DNA of 64,000 bases from positions 496,001-560,000 of the forward strand of contig NZ_JBAWJZ010000001.1 of the NCBI RefSeq assembly GCF_043876835.1. The letters are read 5' to 3'. The translations under genes were made by a program, and so were the position numbers. Numbering within the stretch: position 1 is the stretch's first letter; each line of letters starts with the position of its first letter. The notes below the pieces were generated by a model. It was not told the DNA's origin and ran no database searches. It saw nothing but the letters and a program-made list of their open reading frames with translations. The DNA comes from Yeosuana sp043876835. GTDB lineage: Bacteria > Bacteroidota > Bacteroidia > Flavobacteriales > Flavobacteriaceae. This document shows positions 25,926 through 33,870 of this stretch, in pieces.

Positions 25926-27974
25926 TTATTTAATAGTCTCTGCCTCAGCCTTTAAAAGTAGTTCTGAATCTTCTAAAGCCTTTTGAATAAACTCATTGAT
26001 TTCAGGATTTCTTTGTAAGCCATTATTCAACAAAACCCCTAAAGTTATCATAGTTGCAATTCGAGTTCCAACTTTTTTAGCGGCTGTAGCAAATAATGGA
26101 CTTAGTTCATCATAACTTACATTTTTCGCCAATTCTTGAATTTCGGCTTTTGCCTTTATCTGTTTGGCTTCTGGTAAATTAGTGTATTTTTTTCCTAACT
26201 GCTGAATAATATCAATGGCTTTTCTTTGTGGCTGATTTTGTTGGCCTTGATTTATTTTCTCAGAAGGTTTACTTATCTCCTGAACAGCTTCTTGTTTAGC
26301 CCATGTATCTCTTAACCCAACAATTTTATTGAAAACTAAATGGTTTGAAGTTGTGTCTTTATCAACGCTAAAATAGCCTAAACGTTGAAACTGAAACCTA
26401 TCTCCTATTTTAGCATCCAGTAAGCTAGGCTCCACAAAAGCATCAACAATTTTTAAAGAATTAGGATTGATAAATTCTAAAAAGTCTATATCCTGATGGC
26501 TGTCTGGAGCTTCATCCATAAATAAACGATCATACTCTCTAACTTCAGCTTTTACAGCATGTTTTATAGACACCCAATGTAGCGTTCCTTTAAGTTTGCG
26601 CAAACTTGCTTCAGTTCCTGTTCCACTCAAACTGTCTGCATCATAAGTACAATGTATTTCTGAAATATTACCGTTAGTGTCTTTTACAACTCTTTCCCCT
26701 TTTATGATGTAAGCATTTTTAAGACGTACTTCTTTTCCTAAAGACAATCTAAAATACTTGCTATTCGCTTCTTCTTTAAAATCATCTCTTTCTATAAAAA
26801 GTTCTTTTGAAAAAGGTACTTTTCTAAACCCTGCATTCTCATCTTCCTGATTATTTTCTGCTTCCAACCACTCCTCTTTTCCTTCAGGATAATTTGTGAT
26901 TACAAGTTTTACCGGATCTAAAACAGCCATAACTCGTGGAGCAGTTTTATTTAAATCCTCACGAATACAGAATTCTAAAAGCGATACATCAATAACGTTA
27001 TCCCTTTTTGCTACTCCAACAGTTTCTACAAATTTTCTTATGGCTGCAGGTGTATAACCTCTTCTTCGTAAACCAGAAATTGTGGGCATTCTTGGATCAT
27101 CCCACCCTTTTACGATACCTTCTTCAACTAATTGCAGAAGTTTACGTTTACTCATAATGGTATAACTAAGATTTAGACGTGCAAATTCACGTTGCTTAGG
27201 TAACATAGGGTAATCGTTTTTACTGTAGTTGTAAACTTGGTTTTTAAACCAATTATAAAGCTCTCTATGAGGTTTAAATTCTAATGAACATAGTGAGTGT
27301 GATATTTGTTCTATGTAATCGCTTTCTCCATGTGTCCAATCGTACATAGGGTAAATACACCATGCATCCCCCGTTCTGTGGTGATGCTTTTTTAAAATAC
27401 GGTACATGATTGGGTCGCGCATTAACATATTAGGATGCTTCATGTCTATTTTAGCCCTAAGAATGTGTGCACCTTCTTCAAATTCGCCATTTTTCATACG
27501 GTTGAACAAGTCAAGGTTTTCTTCAACGCTTCTGTTTCTAAATGGACTGTCAACACCTGGTTGCGTTGGCGTTCCTTTTTGTTCCGCCATTGCTTCTGAA
27601 GACTGAGAATCCACATAGGCTTTTCCTTCTTTAATAAATTGAATGCTCCAATCGTAAAGTTGCTGAAAATAATCTGAAGAATACAGTTCTTTGTCCCATT
27701 TATAACCCAACCAAGCTATGTCTTCCTTTATGGCATCAACATATTCTTGTTCTTCTTTAGCGGGATTGGTATCATCAAAACGCAGGTTAACCGGAGCATT
27801 ATATTTTTCTCCCAATCCAAAACTAATACCAATGGCTTTGGTATGACCTATATGTAAATACCCATTTGGTTCTGGTGGAAAACGAAAACGTAGGTTGTTT
27901 TTATCGATTCCATTAGCCAAATCCTCTTCAATAATTTGCTCTATAAAATTGAGCGATTTTTTTTCTTCAGACAT
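25926..27974 (-). CDS. glnS: Glutaminyl-tRNA synthetase fused to a YqeY/GatB-tail domain
   Basis: 682 residues. The GlnRS part has RFPPEPNGYLHIGHTKAIG (HIGH motif), RFDDTNPAKEEQEYVDAI, and YTIMSKRKLLQLVEEG (KMSKS variant, MSKRK). The last ~140 residues (from about 545, KINQGQQNQPQRKAIDIIQQ onward) form a YqeY-like helical domain, as in the tail of GatB, which binds tRNA. Such GlnRS-YqeY fusions are known from Bacteroidota and Deinococcus. I start at ATG 27974 (MSEEKKSLNFIEQIIEEDL); the longer frame to 28025 overlaps the promoter box. Confidence 0.96.
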   Translation of the reverse strand: MSEEKKSLNFIEQIIEEDLANGIDKNNLRFRFPPEPNGYLHIGHTKAIGISFGLGEKYNAPVNLRFDDTNPAKEEQEYVDAIKEDIAWLGYKWDKELYSSDYFQQLYDWSIQFIKEGKAYVDSQSSEAMAEQKGTPTQPGVDSPFRNRSVEENLDLFNRMKNGEFEEGAHILRAKIDMKHPNMLMRDPIMYRILKKHHHRTGDAWCIYPMYDWTHGESDYIEQISHSLCSLEFKPHRELYNWFKNQVYNYSKNDYPMLPKQREFARLNLSYTIMSKRKLLQLVEEGIVKGWDDPRMPTISGLRRRGYTPAAIRKFVETVGVAKRDNVIDVSLLEFCIREDLNKTAPRVMAVLDPVKLVITNYPEGKEEWLEAENNQEDENAGFRKVPFSKELFIERDDFKEEANSKYFRLSLGKEVRLKNAYIIKGERVVKDTNGNISEIHCTYDADSLSGTGTEASLRKLKGTLHWVSIKHAVKAEVREYDRLFMDEAPDSHQDIDFLEFINPNSLKIVDAFVEPSLLDAKIGDRFQFQRLGYFSVDKDTTSNHLVFNKIVGLRDTWAKQEAVQEISKPSEKINQGQQNQPQRKAIDIIQQLGKKYTNLPEAKQIKAKAEIQELAKNVSYDELSPLFATAAKKVGTRIATMITLGVLLNNGLQRNPEINEFIQKALEDSELLLKAEAETIK

Positions 27975-28022
27975 AAAAAAACAGCTATTCGCTAGTTGAG
28001 ATTTAAAAGCAATAATATTAAT

Positions 28023-28053
28023 CAAAAATATTGTGCAAAATTAGGTAATTTTG
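28023..28053. promoter_or_regulatory. Back-to-back promoter boxes of glnS and folB
   Basis: The minus strand reads TATTTTTG at 28023-28030 (for glnS) and the plus strand TAATTTTG at 28046-28053 (for folB). Both match TAnnTTTG and point away from each other, so the two promoters overlap. Confidence 0.5.
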
Positions 28054-28073
28054 ATGACTTAAAATACCATAAT

Positions 28074-28442
<369 letters not shown>

Positions 28443-28465
28443 TAAGAAAAACTCTAATTTTTTTT

Positions 28466-28473
28466 TACATTTG
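28466..28473 (+). promoter_or_regulatory. -7 promoter box of the tRNA-Cys gene
   Basis: TACATTTG matches TAnnTTTG and ends 12 bp before the tRNA 5' end, a fitting distance for a short leader. Confidence 0.65.
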
Positions 28474-28485
28474 CACTCTCGTAAT

Positions 28486-28556
28486 GGCGTTGTGGCCGAG
28501 TGGCTAGGCAGAGGTCTGCAAAACCTTCTACAGCGGTTCGAATCCGCTCGACGCCT
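28486..28556 (+). tRNA. tRNA-Cys (GCA)
   Basis: A full cloverleaf: acceptor stem GGCGTTG with CGACGCC (one G-U pair), D-loop region GGCCGAGTGGCTAGGC, anticodon loop CTGCAAA with anticodon GCA at 28518-28520, TpsiC arm GCGGTTCGAATCCGC, discriminator base T, as in tRNA-Cys. CCA is not encoded. Own promoter box upstream and a strong terminator after it. Confidence 0.95.
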
Positions 28557-28561
28557 CAAAA

Positions 28562-28596
28562 AAAACCTTCAGTTTTAAGCTGAAGGTTTTTCTTTT
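28562..28596. terminator. Bidirectional terminator overlapping the LysE gene end
   Basis: An 11-bp perfect stem (28562-28572 with 28580-28590, CCTTCAG/CTGAAGG core) with loop TTTTAAG and T-rich flank. The right arm is also the last coding triplets of the convergent LysE gene, whose stop codon lies in the loop region. Confidence 0.85.
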
Positions 28597-29270
28597 ATAA
28601 TGTTTATTTGTTCAAATTTTTCTTTTATCATTTTCTTTTCCTTAGGAAAAAATCCTTGAACAAGCAGTAAAACACCAAATCCAAGTATAACTAATGCAAT
28701 AATTTTTTTTGTTTTAAAAATACGTTTAGGTGTTAATCTACTTCTCAATTTTTTGGCGATTACTATTTTAACCAAATCAACTAAAAAATAGACGATTAAA
28801 ATAGTGCTTAAAAACACAACTACTCCGTCTTTTGTTTTTGTTAAACTGTTGCCAAGCACAATAAAAGCAACCCAACCCAATAAAACCCCAATATTAATAA
28901 AGTTTAATAAAAACCCTTTTAAAAAAAGTTTTCCATAGCCTTTTCTTATTTCAACTTTATGGTACTCTTTTACAATTTCTCTAAAAGACTTAGACGTTTT
29001 TATAAATGAAATTATACCATATACTACCAATAAAACACCTCCAAAAACTAAAAAATTTGGATCGTCTTTAATTTTTTCTAAAAGTTTACTGGTACTAAAA
29101 AAAGCTACAAGAATAAAAAAAATGTCGGCCAACATAACACCGCAATCAAATATTAAAGCGCTTTTAAATCCTTTAGTGGCACTGGTTTCAAGAAGCACAA
29201 AAAACACAGGTCCTATGGTAAATGCTAAAATTACACCAAAAGGAATTGCCGCTAAAATGTCGTCGAACAT
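28575..29270 (-). CDS. LysE-family amino acid exporter
   Basis: 231 residues with about six membrane segments. It starts FDDILAAIPFGVILAFTIGPVFFVLLETSATKGFKSAL, the LysE/RhtB family start with GPVFF, then a conserved acidic-helix region. Members export amino acids or related small molecules by proton exchange. The C-terminus is basic and cytoplasmic. Its 3' end is merged with the terminator shared with tRNA-Cys. Substrate unknown. Confidence 0.87.
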   Translation of the reverse strand: MFDDILAAIPFGVILAFTIGPVFFVLLETSATKGFKSALIFDCGVMLADIFFILVAFFSTSKLLEKIKDDPNFLVFGGVLLVVYGIISFIKTSKSFREIVKEYHKVEIRKGYGKLFLKGFLLNFINIGVLLGWVAFIVLGNSLTKTKDGVVVFLSTILIVYFLVDLVKIVIAKKLRSRLTPKRIFKTKKIIALVILGFGVLLLVQGFFPKEKKMIKEKFEQINIIKEKPSA

Positions 29271-29509
29271 AACTATTATGAGAGTTTACACAAAGTAAAG
29301 AAAAAAGGCGTGTTATACCAAAAGACATTTGTAATGAATGATTTGCTATTGTATATCTCTGTTTTCATTATTGCCCCATTCACATAAGTTAGGACAACCA
29401 TTTATTAACTCAAAATTTCAAAAAAAACTTTCATTTAATTTACCCTGTTAAATTGTTGTTCCTTAAGCAAAACAAGATTATTAATAGTAAATTAAACGAA
29501 AGTTTTTTA

Positions 29510-31804
29510 TCATTCTACATTAAAACTTGAATCTAAATCTGTTTTAGAACTGCCGCCAACATATATTTTAAATTCACCTGGTTCAAGTTTGAAAACACCG
29601 TCATTATCGTAGAATCCTAACTCCTTCTTAGTTAAATTAAAAGTGATTGTTTTCCCTTGATTTGGTTCTAATTCAACCAATTGAAATCCTTTCAACTCTT
29701 TAACCGGCCTTGTAATACTTGCAAATAGGTCTTGAATATAAAGTTGGATCACTTCTTTACCAGATAATTTACCAGTATTTTTTAAATCCACTGAAACTTT
29801 AAAAACGTCGTTAGAAATCTTATTAACAGTCAAATTGGAATAAGAAAATGAGGTATAACTTAAACCATGTCCAAATGGATATAAAGGATCATTGCTTTCG
29901 TCTATATAATGTGACCAAAATACTTCGTTTGGAGCAGGAAGAGTAGGTCTTCCAGTATTTTTATGGTTGTAGTAAATAGGCACTTGCCCTACACTTCTAG
30001 GAAACGACATTGGTAACTTTCCGCTAGGATTATAATCACCATACAAAACCTGTGCAATTGCATTTCCACTTTGAGTTCCTAACTGCCACGCCTCTACAAT
30101 AGCTGGAATATGCTCGTCTGCCCACGGAATAGTAAGTGGGCGACCATTATTTAATACCAAAACAATGTTTTTATTAACCTTATAAACAGCCTCTAAAAGT
30201 TCTTGTTGAACACCAGGTAAATTTAAATCTGTCCTACTTCTTGCTTCTCCAGTTTGAAATCCATGTTCACCCAAAACCATAACTACAACATCAGCTTTTT
30301 TAGCGGTTTCAATAGCTTTTGCGAACTCACTTTTATCTTTTGTATTAATGTTTAGTTCTTTAGAAAACTCAGCTTTTCCAATGGTTAAATCAGCTCCTTT
30401 TACATAATTCAATATATTGCCAGTATAGCTTTGCATCCCTTCAAGAACTGAAATAGCAGAATTGTCTTCTGCTGCGATTCTCCAACTGCCTAAAGGGCTG
30501 GTTTTGTCTGAAGCCAAAGCTCCTATTAAAGCAATTTTTTGCCCTTCTTTTTTTAGAGGAAGTAATTGATTTTCATTTTTAAGAAGTACAATAGATTTTT
30601 TTGCAACATCTAAAACAGCTTCTTTAATTTCTTTGCTTTCTGTAACCTCTGCTTCTCTTGCTTCATTACAATATTTATAAGGATCGTCAAATAATCCAAG
30701 CTCAAACTTTACTCTTAATATTCGTTTTACAGCATCATCAATTAAAGATTCGTCAACAACTCCTTCTCTTACTAAATTAGCTAGTTCATCTACATATACA
30801 TATGACTCCATGTCCATATCTGAACCTGCAATAACCGCTAATTTAGCAGCTTGTTTTTTGTTTTCTGCAAATTTATGATTGATCATTTCATTTATTGAAC
30901 CCCAATCTGAAACCACAAAGCCTTTAAAACCCCAATTACCTTTTAAAATATCTCTTTGTAAAAAAACATTTCCGGTTGCTGGAATCCCATTTAATTCATT
31001 AAATGAATTCATAAATGTTTTTACATCTGCATTAGCTGCAGCTTCAAAAGGCGGAAAAATAATATTATAAAGCGTTGAAGTACCAACATCAACTGTATTA
31101 TAATCTCTACCTGCTTCGGCAAAACCATAACCTCCCCAATGTTTAGCGCAAGCAGCAATTGTTTCTGAAGATGATAAATCGTCTCCTTGAAATCCTTGAA
31201 CTCTAGCTTCAGCTATTTTCGAACCTAAATAGGGATCTTCTCCTGAACCTTCCATAACACGTCCCCACCTAGCATCTCTTGAAATATCAACCATAGGCGC
31301 AAATGTCCAGTTAATACCTGCGGCAGAAGATTCCTTTGCTGCTACTTGAGCTGATTTTTTAATGGCTTCTAAATCCCAACTTGCTGCTTCTGCCAATGGT
31401 ATTGGACTAAGTGTTTTGTAACCATGAATCACATCAAAACCTATTATTAATGGAATGCCAAGTCTAGTTTCTTCAACAGCTATTTTTTGAACTGCTTTAA
31501 CTTCTTTAACGCCTCTTACATTAAGCATAGAACCTACATATCCCTTTCTTAAATGGTCATATTTCATAGCCGCATCTCCATCAGCAGGTTTTGGACCAGT
31601 TACATCCCAAAATCCATTGTATTGATTCATTTGACCAATTTTTTCTTCTAAAGTCATTTTTAAAAGTAAATCAGTAATCTTTTTTTCAATCGAATCTTGT
31701 GAATCGATTGTGCCAACATTTACGTTATTTTCTGCTTGTTCTTTACAAGAAACATTTAAAAACAGTAAAGTTATAAGTAAAATAAATAGTTTGCTTGTTT
31801 TCAT
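29510..31804 (-). CDS. bglX: Glycoside hydrolase family 3 beta-glucosidase, lipoprotein
   Basis: 764 residues with a lipoprotein signal (FLNVSC, Cys20). GH3 N-terminal domain with KHWGGYG (K221-H222) and the nucleophile D300 in GFVVSDWGS; C-terminal GH3 domain with EHGFQTGEARSRTDLNLPG, where the acid/base Glu is expected; fibronectin type III-like end (GKEVIQLYIQD). It removes glucose from the non-reducing ends of beta-glucan oligosaccharides. The start overlaps the GH16 stop (ATGA), so the two are coupled. Last gene of the glucan locus. Confidence 0.95.
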   Translation of the reverse strand: MKTSKLFILLITLLFLNVSCKEQAENNVNVGTIDSQDSIEKKITDLLLKMTLEEKIGQMNQYNGFWDVTGPKPADGDAAMKYDHLRKGYVGSMLNVRGVKEVKAVQKIAVEETRLGIPLIIGFDVIHGYKTLSPIPLAEAASWDLEAIKKSAQVAAKESSAAGINWTFAPMVDISRDARWGRVMEGSGEDPYLGSKIAEARVQGFQGDDLSSSETIAACAKHWGGYGFAEAGRDYNTVDVGTSTLYNIIFPPFEAAANADVKTFMNSFNELNGIPATGNVFLQRDILKGNWGFKGFVVSDWGSINEMINHKFAENKKQAAKLAVIAGSDMDMESYVYVDELANLVREGVVDESLIDDAVKRILRVKFELGLFDDPYKYCNEAREAEVTESKEIKEAVLDVAKKSIVLLKNENQLLPLKKEGQKIALIGALASDKTSPLGSWRIAAEDNSAISVLEGMQSYTGNILNYVKGADLTIGKAEFSKELNINTKDKSEFAKAIETAKKADVVVMVLGEHGFQTGEARSRTDLNLPGVQQELLEAVYKVNKNIVLVLNNGRPLTIPWADEHIPAIVEAWQLGTQSGNAIAQVLYGDYNPSGKLPMSFPRSVGQVPIYYNHKNTGRPTLPAPNEVFWSHYIDESNDPLYPFGHGLSYTSFSYSNLTVNKISNDVFKVSVDLKNTGKLSGKEVIQLYIQDLFASITRPVKELKGFQLVELEPNQGKTITFNLTKKELGFYDNDGVFKLEPGEFKIYVGGSSKTDLDSSFNVE

Positions 31805-32907
31805 AATTTTTGAAATACTCTTATATAATCAATTTCCATTACAGACTCTGTGAAATTTGGGTCGATAGTAAACCAACTTCCTCCCATAGCAACATTTAAA
31901 ATAAAGAACTGAGGTTTATTAAAAGGCCATGTACTACTGTTTTTAACTGCTGGATTATAGCTATACAAGTAGGTATCATCTATTAAAAATTTAAGTTCAG
32001 TTTCTGTCCATTCTAAAGTATATACATGAAATTCTGTTGAATAATCATTAATTGTGGTTTCCCCTACTTTAACGTTGGCACAACCTCCAGAACAAGAAGG
32101 CTTATGTGTGGCACTAGAAATAATTCCAGGATTATAACCCCAATGTTCCATAATATCAATTTCTCCACATGAAGGCCAACCCACTTCACTAATATTAGCA
32201 CCTAACGTCCAAATTGCTGGCCATGTACCCGAACCAGAAGGTAATTTTGCTCTTACTTCTACACGACCATAAGTAAAATCGTATTTGCCTTTTGTTAATA
32301 GTCTTGCAGATGTATATTCAAATCCCTCATAATTTTCCTTTTTTGCAATTATTTTCAAAACACCATTTTCAACCTTAACATTATCTGTTCTATTGGTGTA
32401 ATATTCTTTTTCACCATTTCCCCATCCACAATTACTAGGACATCCATTTCCTATATCGTAACCCCATTTTGAACTATCTGGGGCTCCATCTGTATTAAAT
32501 TCATCAGACCAAACTAATTGAGGGGTTTTTGGTACAACATACACTGATATCTTTTGAAAACCACTAATCATATTACCTGTACTTGAATAGGCAAAGACAG
32601 AAACCAAATATTCATTGACTCCTTCGTATGTGCAAGTGTACTGAAATTCTCCACTTGTATTTTTTACTTCAGCTTCGTTACCAACTTTAAAGCCATAAGA
32701 GGTAGCATCTGTTGCACTAGCAGTACAACTTATTTTACCAGTTCCATCTCCATTAAGATTATTAGCATCAGCTCCTGAGACTACAATGTTAAGAGTTAAA
32801 TTTTTAGGTATTATTTGTTGTGGTTCTTGTATAGAATCTCCTCCAGCAGAACATGATAAAAAAACTACAAAGCTTATTTGTAATAAATAATATATATTTT
32901 TAAACAT
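31801..32907 (-). CDS. Glycoside hydrolase family 16 endo-beta-glucanase (laminarinase-like), lipoprotein
   Basis: 368 residues: lipoprotein signal (VVFLSCSAGG, Cys19), a PKD-like domain at about 35-125, and a GH16 domain from about 130. The catalytic motif is GEIDIMEHWG with nucleophile E249, D251 and acid/base E254; the DIMEH form, with the inserted Met, is that of beta-1,3-glucanases/laminarinases. TWPAIWTLG is also typical. It cuts the glucan backbone at the cell surface. Follows a strong hairpin (32931-32973) and is coupled to GH3. Confidence 0.95.
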   Translation of the reverse strand: MFKNIYYLLQISFVVFLSCSAGGDSIQEPQQIIPKNLTLNIVVSGADANNLNGDGTGKISCTASATDATSYGFKVGNEAEVKNTSGEFQYTCTYEGVNEYLVSVFAYSSTGNMISGFQKISVYVVPKTPQLVWSDEFNTDGAPDSSKWGYDIGNGCPSNCGWGNGEKEYYTNRTDNVKVENGVLKIIAKKENYEGFEYTSARLLTKGKYDFTYGRVEVRAKLPSGSGTWPAIWTLGANISEVGWPSCGEIDIMEHWGYNPGIISSATHKPSCSGGCANVKVGETTINDYSTEFHVYTLEWTETELKFLIDDTYLYSYNPAVKNSSTWPFNKPQFFILNVAMGGSWFTIDPNFTESVMEIDYIRVFQKL

Positions 32908-32930
32908 TTTTTAAACATTTTTTAAATTAT

Positions 32931-32973
32931 TATGTTAAAATAGGAAGACAAAATGTCTTCCTATTTTAACATA
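32931..32973. terminator. Perfect 20-bp hairpin inside the glucan operon
   Basis: The arms 32931-32950 and 32954-32973 are exact inverse complements with a 3-base loop. It sits between the PKD lipoprotein stop (32984) and the GH16 start (32907). On the minus strand no long T-run follows, so partial termination, processing or mRNA protection are all possible. Confidence 0.75.
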
Positions 32974-32983
32974 AATACAAGCA

Positions 32984-33859
32984 TTATTCGGGCACTAATG
33001 TAAACCACCAATTAAATTCATTATTACCATCAGTAGTTGTTAATGTCATCTCATTTTCTGAACGGCTAAATATAATATATTGATGATTACCTCCTGCATA
33101 ATATCCAACGAAAGCCAAACCAGTTAAGCTAAGAGTTTCAACGCCTCCTGGGGCAGTTAAGATCCATTGAGCTGAGTAATCATTGAAGATATAGTTTTGC
33201 ACGTCTGCGCCTTCTACAGTTCCTCCAGAACCTCCCAATTCGTTAATTAAAGGATCCCTTCCAAAAACAGTTCCATTAGTAACATGAGTGAACGTACCAT
33301 CAATATTAAATGTATAGCGATCATCATACATTCCTACTCCTTCTTTTTCACCAGCCCCTGCAGAATACCATTCAAACGGTGTTGTTCCATTTACTGGTCC
33401 TAAACCAAAGTGAGGTTTAGCTTCCGCTTTTATTCTCCAAACTCTTGAAGAATTAGAGGTAAGCATAGTTAATAAATCTGCTGGAGGAGAATAAAGGGAT
33501 AATACCTCAACTTCAATAGTTTTAGTAGTTGAAACACCTCCCGTACCATAAGCAATTACAGTAACAGGATATGTATTAAGCCCTAATACAGTAAAGTCAT
33601 GAGAAACAGAACCTCCTTTAGCCAGTTTCGTTACATTTTGAATCACGAAATGAATTGCTGTAACATTATCTGCCGTTGCAGTAAAGTTAACCGAACCAGA
33701 ACCATCTCCATTTGGGTTAGCAGCATCCGCACCAACAATATCAACTGAAATTTGTATGTTGGATGGAGCTATAAGCTCCCCTAGTTCAACGTCATCATCT
33801 TGACAAGCAAAAACTAATAGCGCTATAAAAACACCGAGTATATATTTTAAGTTTTTCAT
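32984..33859 (-). CDS. PKD-domain surface lipoprotein of the glucan locus
   Basis: 291 residues, lipoprotein signal (ALLVFACQDDD, Cys19). Residues 32-125 form a PKD-like domain that shares its start (VDIVGADAANPNGDGSGSV) with the N-terminal domain of the GH16 enzyme (GADANNLNGDGTGK). The rest (130-291) is a beta-rich domain with RVWRIKAEAKPHFGLGP and FNWWFTLVPE, aromatic-rich as expected for glycan binding; I cannot name the family. By position it corresponds to the SusE-type glycan-binding lipoproteins of such loci. Acidic residues after the Cys suggest export to the cell surface. Confidence 0.75.
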   Translation of the reverse strand: MKNLKYILGVFIALLVFACQDDDVELGELIAPSNIQISVDIVGADAANPNGDGSGSVNFTATADNVTAIHFVIQNVTKLAKGGSVSHDFTVLGLNTYPVTVIAYGTGGVSTTKTIEVEVLSLYSPPADLLTMLTSNSSRVWRIKAEAKPHFGLGPVNGTTPFEWYSAGAGEKEGVGMYDDRYTFNIDGTFTHVTNGTVFGRDPLINELGGSGGTVEGADVQNYIFNDYSAQWILTAPGGVETLSLTGLAFVGYYAGGNHQYIIFSRSENEMTLTTTDGNNEFNWWFTLVPE

Positions 33860-33870
33860 CTTTGTATTTT

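Noticed and set aside
29271..29509. Gap between the LysE and GH3 genes
   Set aside because: No frame, RNA gene, hairpin or clear promoter box could be supported.
32896..32918. Doubled ATGTTTAAAAA at the GH16 start as alternative start codons
   Set aside because: The upstream ATG is 11 bases away and out of frame, so only ATG 32907 can start the enzyme.
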